The notes beneath the pieces were generated by a model. The model searched no databases. It saw only the letters and a program-made list of their open reading frames with translations, and was not told the DNA's origin. This document shows, one piece after another, positions 42,470 through 49,557 of a stretch of DNA of 64,000 nucleotides. Where the stretch lies: assembly GCF_038725785.1 (NCBI RefSeq), contig NZ_CP109796.1, positions 4,464,001 through 4,528,000 on the forward strand. Reading direction: 5' to 3'. The translations under genes and the position numbers were made by a program. The stretch's first letter is position 1, and each line of letters begins with the position of its first letter. The stretch is from Termitidicoccus mucosus. Its GTDB lineage: Bacteria; Verrucomicrobiota; Verrucomicrobiia; Opitutales; Opitutaceae.

Positions 42470-43767
42470 CCCCTAGGCGTGGGTTGCCCGTGAGGAGCGG
42501 GCCGGGCCACAAGGCTGAAGGACAAACCATAACAACCTGGAAACGAGGACAAGCGCATGAAAAAAACACAACACTATGTGGGCCTGGATGTCCACAAGGA
42601 TACGATCATGATCGCGGTGGCCGACGGCGGCCGCGAGGGCGAGGTTCGCCTCTACGGACAGGTCAGCAGCGACCTGCACGCGGTGGAGCGTGCGTTGAGG
42701 AAGGTCGGAGCCGACGGCGGGGAGCTGCACGTGGCCTACGAGGCGGGGCCGACTGGCTACGTGCTCTACCGGCGGCTGCGGCAGTTGGGCATCGACTGCG
42801 TGGTGGTGGCGCCGTCGAGGACGCCGGTGGACAAGGGCAACCGCCGCAAGACCGACCGGCGCGACGCACAGATGCTGGCCCGGTTGCACCGGGCCGGGGA
42901 GCTGACCGCGGTGCACGTGCCGGAGGCGGTGGATGAGGCCATCCGGGATCTCACGCGAGCCCGGGCGGATGCGGTGCGGGACCTGACGCGCGCGCGACAG
43001 CGGCTCAAGTCGTTCCTGTTGCGACACGGCTACCGTTACTCGGGCAAGGCCAACTGGAGCGAGGCGCACCGCCGCTACCTGCGGGAGCTGGAGCTGCCGG
43101 CGCCCTCATTGAAGGCGGTGCTGGAGGAGTATCTGCTGGCGGTCACCCAGTGCGAGGAGCGGGTGTCGCGGCTCGAGCAGTTGCTGGGCTTGCAGGCGCC
43201 GTTGTGGCGGCTGTATCCGGCGGTGGAGGCGCTCATGACGATCCGGGGCTTCCAACTGGTGGCCGCGGCGGTGCTGGTGGCGGAGTTGGGAGACGTGAGG
43301 AGGTTCGCGCATCCACGCGAACTGATGGCGTTCCTCGGGCTGGTGCCCAGGAGGAGAGCACCGGAGAGCCGCAGGCTCGGCTCGATCACCAAGGCGGGCA
43401 ACGCGCACGCCCGATGGATATTGATCGAGACGGTGCAGCACGCCTGGCTGCCGCCCAAAGTATCCGCGCAGCTGTCCAAACGGCAGGAAGGGCAGCCGGC
43501 GGCACGGCGGGAACTGTCGTGGAAGATCCAGGTCAGGCTGCACAAACGCGCCGGCACCTGAGCCGGCGCGGGTGATGAAGCCAAAGGTGACCGTCGCGCT
43601 GGCCCGGGAGATGGCCGGCTTTGCCTGGGCGATGTTGCAGACGGCGGACTGGCCGGCGATGACCAGGGCGGCCTGAGGGCGGGCGCGGGCGGCAGGGATG
43701 TTCTTTGAGAACCGCCGTTTGGCGGCACCAGTCAGGGACCGGGCGGCCGGCCCATGCATGTTGACGT
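42470..43767 (+). mobile_element. IS110/IS1111-type insertion sequence in an attC site
   Basis: About 1.3 kb with one DEDD transposase gene and no long terminal inverted repeats or obvious target duplication, as usual in the IS110 family. The left flank ends GGCGCTTGT and the right flank starts TAGGGGC; joined they restore an attC-like core. IS1111-attC elements are known to use attC sites as targets. The exact ends are uncertain by a few bases. Confidence 0.75.
42557..43561 (+). CDS. IS110-family transposase, C-terminus frameshifted
   Basis: This 334-aa DEDD transposase has VGLDVHKDT at residues 8-16 (first Asp), YEAGPTG near 60 (Glu), KTDRRDAQML near 95 (Asp pair) and the C-terminal serine-domain region (TIRGF, FLGLVPRR, GSITKAGNAHARWIL) near 228-290. 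The frame ends at RLHKRAGT. Further homologous codons (MKPKVTVALAREMAGFAWAM) continue in another frame from about 43573 to 43676. Two small indels near 43550 and 43570 therefore remove about 45 residues. The element may be inactive unless this is sequence error. Confidence 0.88.
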   Translation: MKKTQHYVGLDVHKDTIMIAVADGGREGEVRLYGQVSSDLHAVERALRKVGADGGELHVAYEAGPTGYVLYRRLRQLGIDCVVVAPSRTPVDKGNRRKTDRRDAQMLARLHRAGELTAVHVPEAVDEAIRDLTRARADAVRDLTRARQRLKSFLLRHGYRYSGKANWSEAHRRYLRELELPAPSLKAVLEEYLLAVTQCEERVSRLEQLLGLQAPLWRLYPAVEALMTIRGFQLVAAAVLVAELGDVRRFAHPRELMAFLGLVPRRRAPESRRLGSITKAGNAHARWILIETVQHAWLPPKVSAQLSKRQEGQPAARRELSWKIQVRLHKRAGT

Positions 43768-43783
43768 TAGGGGCAGCGGGCAC

Positions 43784-44046
43784 GGAGCGATCCGCCCGCC
43801 ACGCACGAGCCTAGAGCATGCGGGCAAGACGCACCAATGCACTGTCGGTAACCAACCCGCGAAGATCAGCACGATCACGGTGAAAACCAGGATCACGCAC
43901 CCAACCCACGCACGCGTTTATCCCATAATCGACCGGTCCCTGTCCTGTGCCTCCGGCGGCGGCAGTTTATATAAACACAAATCCCAGGCGAAAAACTGGG
44001 GACTGGCTTTGCTTTTTTGGGCTTGTATATTCGCAGCTAGATCAAC
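43784..44046 (-). repeat. 260-bp repeat, copy 2 (probable ORF-less cassette)
   Basis: Matches 38894-39153 along its length. On the minus strand it starts with the GTTGATC core at the end of the 44040-44138 attC-like site and ends close to the attC split by the IS. That makes it a complete cassette without a gene. It carries GTTTATATAAAC and a GC-rich 3' half. Confidence 0.8.
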
Positions 44047-44138
44047 GTCAGAAGTGAGCCATGACCGTGGCTGGCGCGGAGGCTGCGATAGCAGCATCCG
44101 TGACAGACATGGGCATTGGCTCTAGTGTCTTGTTCGAC
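44040..44138 (-). repeat. attC-like site after the 220-aa cassette gene
   Basis: On the minus strand it starts GTCGAACAAGAC, has a long imperfect stem (GAGCCAATG..CATGGCTC, GGATGCTGC-TATC-GCAGCCTCC) and ends TCTGACGTTGATC. At 99 bp it is within the attC size range. It begins 19 bp after the stop codon of the 220-aa gene. Confidence 0.6.
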
Positions 44139-44157
44139 TTCTTCTTCATTCGTAAAT

Positions 44158-44820
44158 CTAGTGCTTTATTTCGCCCAATATTATGTAAACGCTTGATATA
44201 TATAGTGCCGCGTAGCGCAATTTATTCTCATCGGGAAGCATAGTGGCGTTCTTTAAAAAGGTGGAGGCATACCTAATGCCAAACTCAGTAAACGCCTTTT
44301 CTCCAGCACTCCCTCCGCTAAAGGCTTTCATCGCAGCATCCATAATACCTAAGGAACGATGGGAATAAATAGCCGAAAAAAGAGAATTCATCTCAATCAC
44401 TTCATTTTCAAAATGAGAAAATGGCGGCGTGTAACCCATACGCCGTTTTAGCGAGTGGATAAAAAGGCGCTCTTCGCGGTCGGCGATAACTTCTCTGGGT
44501 GTAGTTAGGCGACCATCTAGCATAGAATCGACAAGGGCGTCTAATCCGCCAGCTAAAGCCATATGCAGTGACTTATCATTGCCACTTTTTACCCCCGCTA
44601 GTGTTAGCGCCATCGAAAAGGGTAAGGCATCGTATGAAAAATTGAAATAGGAGGCCGATTCTTCTGAGTCGCATACAATTTTTCGCAATCCGTTTCGGGA
44701 TTTTTCGTTTTCTAGAATATCAATGACTGCATAAACATATTTCTGGGGGATTCGTGGATTTACTGTAGGTGTTTTCCCTTGGGCTTTCCAGCCGCTTAGA
44801 AATGCTTTTAGAGGATTCAT
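44158..44820 (-). CDS. Unknown 220-aa protein in a gene cassette
   Basis: I do not recognise this protein. It is predicted mainly helical, with no signal peptide or clear transmembrane segment. Notable words are YNFSYDALPFSMALTLAG-like FNFSYDALPFSMA near 57, ADREERLFIHSLKRRMGY near 112-129, and a hydrophobic C-terminus (YAALYISSVYIILGEIKH). GC content is far below that of the chromosome. The ATG lies 4 bp after GTTCGAC (minus strand, 44831-44825), which matches the variant attC core used here, and an attC-like site follows the stop. It is thus a complete cassette. Confidence 0.7.
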   Translation of the reverse strand: MNPLKAFLSGWKAQGKTPTVNPRIPQKYVYAVIDILENEKSRNGLRKIVCDSEESASYFNFSYDALPFSMALTLAGVKSGNDKSLHMALAGGLDALVDSMLDGRLTTPREVIADREERLFIHSLKRRMGYTPPFSHFENEVIEMNSLFSAIYSHRSLGIMDAAMKAFSGGSAGEKAFTEFGIRYASTFLKNATMLPDENKLRYAALYISSVYIILGEIKH

Positions 44821-45391
44821 TTTTGTCGAACAGTGTTATTAGGCCAAACTGGCCTTGGGTTGTAGAAGAGGGAACATGGCAGGGATTTTTGCCTTATCAT
44901 TTTGATTGTCAATACCGGAGCCCTTGAAATTTGGTTTTTGAATTTGGCTTTTTGGGATGCGTCGAGCAATCTCGTCAAAATCATTTTTCCGGAAGCTTTT
45001 TCATGAACAATCCCATCAATCCGGCGGCGGGTGGTTTCTTCCGCGATGAGTCGCGCGGTCCCGTTTCCAAATTGGAAGGCCGTTTTGCAGGAAGAGGCAT
45101 TTCCGCCCGAAGCGAAGGCTTTTTAGAGCGTCTATCAAAAAGAAAGCTGAGGCGGTCTGTTTTGACACAGAGGGCACAGAGCGCGGCCCACAGAGGCCTC
45201 GGAGGCCAAACCTGAAAAAGGTCTTTTCTCTCTGTGCTCTCCGTGTCAGAGCACTGTGTTCTCTGTGTTAAAACAGACTTCATTTGTCTTTTCGCGTCTT
45301 TGTGGCGCCTATTTTATTAGGCGCTTGCTCTTCCCGGACATGCTGCGCGTTATCGCAGCCAAAATTAGGGACGGATTAAAAATGACGCGTG
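44821..45391. repeat. Intergenic stretch with ACACAGAGGGCACAGAG hairpin
   Basis: GTCTGTTTTGACACAGAGGG (45157) pairs with CTCTGTGTTAAAACAGAC (about 45264), and inner words GGCCTCGGAGGCC and TCTCTGTGCTCTCCGTGTCA extend the hairpin. It belongs to the AACCACGGAGAACACGG-type set. A GGCCAAACTGGCC palindrome lies at 44843. No gene is supported. Confidence 0.65.
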
Positions 45392-45679
45392 TCATACTTT
45401 AAGATGCAAAAGAGACTTGGCTGTCATGGTCGGAAAAAACTCTGTTATTTGGTAATCCGCCATCTGCTCCTTCCAAAAGGGATCTTCCCTTATTATATTT
45501 TCTATTTCCGAACGGGTCTCCGCTTGGGCAATAATAATCCCTCCATCGCGCGGTTCTTTCCGCCCGGAGAGAAGAAAATGCCCGGAGTCATAAAAATGCT
45601 CCAGAAACTTGCGATGGGCTGGAATGAGCCGTTCCACGTCCGGGATGGATTTGATGTAGTTGAGTGAGATGATGAACAT
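45392..45679 (-). CDS. YCII-related protein
   Basis: This 95-aa protein resembles the YciI/YCII family of small dimeric alpha-beta proteins. It begins with a core strand (FIISLNYIK), followed by HRKFLEHFYDSGHFLLSGRK (about 22-41), GGIIIAQAETRSEIENIIREDPF (about 46-68, opening words) and ITEFFP near 78. The conserved His and Ser/Gly positions of the family are present. YciI members may be small-molecule enzymes but the reaction is not established. Member of the minus-strand cassette-like set; the downstream spacer contains a weak GGCTGCG..CGCAGC stem. Confidence 0.75.
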   Translation of the reverse strand: MFIISLNYIKSIPDVERLIPAHRKFLEHFYDSGHFLLSGRKEPRDGGIIIAQAETRSEIENIIREDPFWKEQMADYQITEFFPTMTAKSLLHLKV

Positions 45680-45683
45680 ATTT

Positions 45684-45745
45684 TTCTTTGACCAATATTA
45701 AAGGCGGGCCAGCCGCTTCGGCTGGCTCCGGCGCCTTGCCGGGTT
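45684..45745 (-). repeat. Stem-loop between GNAT and YCII genes, possible decayed attC
   Basis: On the minus strand GGCAAGGCGCCGG is followed by GCCAGCCG-AAG-CGGCTGGC and CGCCTTTAATATTGGTC. AAGGCG and CGCCTT bracket a strong inner stem, as in attC, but the core sequences are not well matched. It could equally be a terminator-like hairpin. Confidence 0.4.
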
Positions 45746-45748
45746 TCT

Positions 45749-46249
45749 TCACTTTCGGCACCAACGCGAATCCGCCAGCACAACCGACTCTTCGATCTGA
45801 CGATCGGGCACGGTCCAGTAGGTTTTCAGCAACCGGTTTTTCTCGCGTTCGGTCACAAGCGCAAAGCCATGCTTCTCATAAAACCGGATCGCCCAGGTCG
45901 CCGCCTTCCACGTGCCTATCAGGACCGGGCGATTCGTGAGCTGGCGCAAATGCGCCAACAACTGCCCGCCAATCCCTTTGCCCCGATGCTGCGTGCGGAC
46001 ATAGGCATGCCTGATCAAGGTGACCTCTTTCACCTCCTGAATCCCCATGACGCCAAGCAGACGGTTCGCCTCGCGGTAACCATAAAACCTGACGCCCTTG
46101 CCGATTTCCGACTGGAGTTCGGAAGCGGACATATAGGGTTCGTGCCAGCGATCCGCAGGGATAACCCCTTTGTAGGCATTCGCAGCGTCATTGATGATCT
46201 CGTGAATGACCGGTTCTTCTTCGACCCTGCAGGGGGTGATCGTATTCAT
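45749..46249 (-). CDS. GNAT-family N-acetyltransferase
   Basis: This 166-aa acetyltransferase transfers acetyl from acetyl-CoA to an unknown amine. The acetyl-CoA motif RTQHRGKGIGGQLLAHL-type (RGKGIG near residue 83) is clear, with LIRHAYVR before it and FYEKHGFALV near 127. Start ATG 46249 is chosen over the frame at 46288. It lies directly after GTTAAGC (minus strand, 46258-46252), a consensus R' attC core, with only two bases between, as in integron cassettes. It appears to be the cassette at the upstream end of the array. Confidence 0.85.
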   Translation of the reverse strand: MNTITPCRVEEEPVIHEIINDAANAYKGVIPADRWHEPYMSASELQSEIGKGVRFYGYREANRLLGVMGIQEVKEVTLIRHAYVRTQHRGKGIGGQLLAHLRQLTNRPVLIGTWKAATWAIRFYEKHGFALVTEREKNRLLKTYWTVPDRQIEESVVLADSRWCRK

Positions 46250-46251
46250 TT

Positions 46252-46258
46252 GCTTAAC
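46252..46258 (-). repeat. attC core-type sequence GTTAAGC at the GNAT cassette start
   Basis: Matches GTTRRRY exactly and sits 2 bp before the GNAT start codon. No matching R'' partner was found within 100 bp upstream, so only the recombination joint may remain. No gene is seen in 46289-46515. Confidence 0.5.
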
Positions 46259-46515
46259 AATGTTATTGGACAGCACTCGGCGCGGCATGGGTGAAGTTTC
46301 GAGTGTTGATAGTTTCGATGTGCATTTAATGCCAAAAAGACATGTTCCTTTTGTTTTGCAACATCTTATGTTTTAAAAGATGGGCGGATTTATTTTTTGT
46401 GGGTGATTTGATGGCTGCCTTGCGGATGGCGAAAGGCGCATCGCCCCGCTGTTTGCTGGCGATGCAAACCCATAGGGTTACATCGCAGCAGCTGGGGTTC
46501 CGTTTGGATGATATA

Positions 46516-46657
46516 ATACCAATTCCGAACGAAACTCACTCTTCTGGAGGGCCGAGCTCCTGCGAGGCCGTCGCGGTTATACGCGACGTTTTTCCGCGAC
46601 GGCCTCGCAGGAGCTCGGCCCTCCAGCAAAAAGGCGATTTTCATTGGGAAATGGTAT
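46516..46657. repeat. MITE-like palindromic element, copy D
   Basis: Ends ATACCAATTCCGAACGAAAC and GATTTTCATTGGGAAATGGTAT, core GGGCCGAGCTCCTGCGAGG / CCTCGCAGGAGCTCGGCCC. Almost identical to the copy at 20008. It marks the boundary between the cassette region and the polyphosphate kinase gene. Confidence 0.85.
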
Positions 46658-46800
46658 TATACCATTCCCGAATGGGATTTATCCTTTTGGAGTCCTTCCG
46701 CGTGGTTTGCGTGGCACGCGCCATCGCATGGGCGGGACGCCCATGCCACCCGACCCCGGACGGCACGGAGGCCGTTGTTCCAAAAGGACAGGGGCGCCAA
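46658..46800. repeat. Second repeat unit abutting copy D
   Basis: TATACCATTCCCGAATGGGATTTATCC starts at once after copy D (left-end words only). The core has GCATGGGCGGGACGCCCATGCC (46726) and CCTTTTGGAG..CCAAAAGG arms. The right terminal repeat is missing, so it is a truncated relative. Confidence 0.6.
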
Positions 46801-46875
46801 AGTCCAAAACAAGTTTGGAAATGCTGTAACTGATGAGTTGCGCGCCGCGGCGAATCCGGGTCCGCGCGTGACGGA

Positions 46876-49152
46876 TCACGATGCCGCCGCGGGCGGGTGC
46901 GCCGGGACTTGGGCGCGCTGGAGGGCGCAGGCCATCGAGTAGGCTTGGGTGGCGAAATCGGGTTCGTCGGGCGTGACGCGCACCGGCGGCAGGTAGCTGC
47001 CGTTGGGATAAAGGATGCGGGCGTTTTCGTTGTCGCGAAGCTCGGGGGGGAAAAACTCGTCCATGATCCACCGGCGCAGCGGCGGCGACTCGATGGGGAA
47101 GAGCACTTCCACGCGGCGGAAAAAATTGCGCGGCATCCAGTCGGCGCTGCCGGCGTAGATGAGCGGCTCGGCGCCGTGGTTCTCAAAATAAAAGGCGCGG
47201 GCGTGCTCCAGGTAGCGCCCGACGATGCTGCGCACGCGGATGTTCTCGCTCAGGCCGCGGATGCCGGGGACGAGGCAGCAGATGCCGCGCACGATGAGGT
47301 CAACCTGCACGCCGGAGCGCGAGGCCATGTAGAGGTTGTCGATGGTCTCCTTGTCCACGAGCGAGTTCATCTTGGCGATGATGCGGGCGGGCTTGCCTTC
47401 GGCGGCGCGGGCGGTCTCGGCCTGGATGAGCTCCTGGATGCGGCGGTGGAGGTTGTAGGGCGCGACGAGGAGGTGCGCGAAGTCGGGCGCGAGGCTGAAG
47501 CCGGTGAGCGAGTTGAAGAGGTTGGCGGCGTCGCCGGTGAGGTGCGGGGCGGCGGTGAAGAGGCTGAGGTCGGTGTAGAGGCGCGCGGTTTTCGGGTTGT
47601 AGTTGCCGGTGCCGAAGTGGGCGTAGCGGCGCAGGCCGGTGCCTTCGCGGCGGACGACGAGGGAGCATTTGCAGTGGGTCTTGTGGCCGACGAGCCCGTA
47701 AACGACGTGCACGCCGGCCTCCTCGAGCTGGCGCGCCCACTGGATGTTGTTGGCCTCGTCGAAGCGGGCTTTCAGCTCGACGAGGGCGGCGACCTGCTTG
47801 CCGTTGCGCGAGGCCTCGATGAGGGCGCGCACGATGGGCGAGTCGCCGCTGGTGCGGTAGAGGGTCTGCTTGATGGCGAAGACCTGCGGGTCGCGCGCGG
47901 CCTGCTCGACGAAATCGACGACCGGCTGGAACGAGTCGTAGGGATGATGGAGCAGCACGTCCTGCGCGCGGATGGTGTCGAAGATGTTTTCCGTGGCGCG
48001 CAGCGGCGAGGCGTTGACGGGCGTGAAGGAGGGGAACTTCAGGTCGGGGCGGTCGATGTCGGTGAGGCTCATCAACCGGAGGAGGTTGAGCGGGCCGTGG
48101 AGGCGGAAGACGTATTCGTGCGAGAGGTCGAGGTGGGCGCAGAGGGAGTCGAAGATGGGGTCGGGGACGTTGTCCTCGATTTCGAGGCGCACGGCGGCGC
48201 CGCGGCGGAGCTGGCGGAGTTGTTCCTCGATGCGCTGGAGGAGGTTTTCGGCCTCCTCGTCGTCGATGTAGAGGTCGCTGTTGCGGGTGACGCGGAAGGC
48301 GGAGGCGTTGCGCACGCGGTAGCCGGGAAAAAACGCGTCGGCGCAGAGCTTGATGATCTCGCTCAGGAACACGAAGCGCTGCGGGCCGCTCTCGGCGGGG
48401 CAGAGGCGCACGAGGCGCGGGAGGATGCGCGGGACGGGCAGGATGGCGGTGAGCGGCGGGGCCTTGCGGTCGCGGGGGTTGTCGAGGCAGACGACGACGT
48501 TGAGCGTCTTGTTGCCGAGCTGGGGAAAAGGGTGCGACTGGTCGACGCCGACGGGCGTGACGACGGGCAGGACCTGCTCCTGGAAATACTCGCGCGCCCA
48601 GGCGAGCTCGCGCGGGTCGAGTTCGCGCGCGGGCTTGATGAAAATGCCTTCGCGGGCGAGCGCGGGCACGAGCTCCTTGTGCCAGCACAGGTATTGCTCC
48701 TCGACAAGGGAGGCGACGACGGAGTGGACGCGGCGCAATTCCTCCTGGGGCGAGAGGCCGTCGGCGGTGGGCTCGGTGACGCCGGATTCGACTTGCTGGA
48801 TGATGCCGGCGACGCGGATCTCGAAAAACTCGTCGAGATTCGAACTGACGATGGCGAGGAATTTTACGCGTTCGAGGAGCGGGTTTTTCCTGTTGCGCGC
48901 CTGTTCGAGCACGCGGCGGTTGAAGGCGAGCCAGGAAAGCTCGCGGTTGAAGTAGGCGAGCTTGGCCGGGCGCGGGGAGCCGGCGGGGGCGGGGGCAGCG
49001 GCAGCAGCGGGCGCAGGGGAGGCGGCAGCGGCGGCGGGGTCGGACACGGGGGCGACTTGGCTGTCGGGCTCGATCACCCAGAGCGCGGGGTTCGGGGGAA
49101 GCCGCCGCGCCTTGCGTCGTTTTCTGGTGGAACTGGATACGCGTCTCGCCAT
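46876..49152 (-). CDS. ppk1: Polyphosphate kinase 1
   Basis: This 758-aa enzyme reversibly makes polyphosphate from ATP. Domain order is normal: the N domain opens with [16 protein letters not shown] near 75, followed by the head domain and the two phospholipase D-like C domains. The autophosphorylated His lies in GHKTHCKC near 505, the second His in [11 protein letters not shown] near 525, and a metal/phosphate Arg in [13 protein letters not shown]. The N-terminal 60 residues are a basic, then Ala/Pro-rich, extension not found in most PPK1. Start ATG 49152 fits this; the frame to 49218 is less likely. Stand-alone gene without ppx beside it. Confidence 0.95.
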   Translation of the reverse strand: MARRVSSSTRKRRKARRLPPNPALWVIEPDSQVAPVSDPAAAAASPAPAAAAAPAPAGSPRPAKLAYFNRELSWLAFNRRVLEQARNRKNPLLERVKFLAIVSSNLDEFFEIRVAGIIQQVESGVTEPTADGLSPQEELRRVHSVVASLVEEQYLCWHKELVPALAREGIFIKPARELDPRELAWAREYFQEQVLPVVTPVGVDQSHPFPQLGNKTLNVVVCLDNPRDRKAPPLTAILPVPRILPRLVRLCPAESGPQRFVFLSEIIKLCADAFFPGYRVRNASAFRVTRNSDLYIDDEEAENLLQRIEEQLRQLRRGAAVRLEIEDNVPDPIFDSLCAHLDLSHEYVFRLHGPLNLLRLMSLTDIDRPDLKFPSFTPVNASPLRATENIFDTIRAQDVLLHHPYDSFQPVVDFVEQAARDPQVFAIKQTLYRTSGDSPIVRALIEASRNGKQVAALVELKARFDEANNIQWARQLEEAGVHVVYGLVGHKTHCKCSLVVRREGTGLRRYAHFGTGNYNPKTARLYTDLSLFTAAPHLTGDAANLFNSLTGFSLAPDFAHLLVAPYNLHRRIQELIQAETARAAEGKPARIIAKMNSLVDKETIDNLYMASRSGVQVDLIVRGICCLVPGIRGLSENIRVRSIVGRYLEHARAFYFENHGAEPLIYAGSADWMPRNFFRRVEVLFPIESPPLRRWIMDEFFPPELRDNENARILYPNGSYLPPVRVTPDEPDFATQAYSMACALQRAQVPAHPPAAAS

Positions 49153-49309
49153 GTCGTTCGTAAAGAAAGTCCGGAAAGGGTAGATGTTCCCCGCGACTAG
49201 GCCACCCAAAAGGGGCAAGGGGACATGGTGTCACGGGAATGTAACAGATGCGGGCAAGGCGGTCGCGCGCCATTTGAGGGTGCTGCTTCGCCCGGCGCGA
49301 TGGCTTTTT

Positions 49310-49470
49310 TACAAGCCGTAACAACCGAAGATGAAGACAGATAACGCAGATTCAAGTCCTGGCCTTGGGCAGACTTTATCTGAGGTTGTCAGTGTTCATC
49401 TGCGGTTCCAAAAGTGTTCCACCCGTGGCCGCCTAACCTGCCATCTGTGGTGAAAAATGCCCGATCAGGC
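49310..49470. repeat. Degenerate AACCGCAGATGAACAC-type hairpin
   Basis: AAGACAGATAACGCAGATTC (49336) faces GAACCGCAGATGAACACTGA read in reverse near 49395. It is a weak member of the AACCACGGATGAACACGG-type set in the divergent spacer 49153-49557. No gene or clear promoter is visible. Confidence 0.5.
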
Positions 49471-49557
49471 ATTCGAAATGGAGGGAAAAATCTTTTCAGG
49501 TGTTTCAAAAATTTCGCGTGAGGGCGGCGGGGAATTGGGTTTCATTGGGAACGCCGC

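Noticed and set aside
42557-43561. A serine or tyrosine recombinase that could be the missing integron integrase
   Set aside because: The sequence has the IS110 DEDD motifs and lacks the tyrosine recombinase R-H-R-Y set.
44843-44862. GGCCAAACTGGCC palindrome as the attC preceding the 220-aa cassette
   Set aside because: It is too short, with no R'' core within 100 bp; kept only as an unassigned palindrome.
37964-46288. Prophage or integrative conjugative element
   Set aside because: No phage structural, integrase, relaxase or conjugation genes; attC-like sites, a group II intron and an IS explain the region better.
46897-49200. Plus-strand open frame opposite ppk1
   Set aside because: Antisense shadow: Gly/Val/Asp-rich without motifs, while the minus strand carries a complete PPK1.
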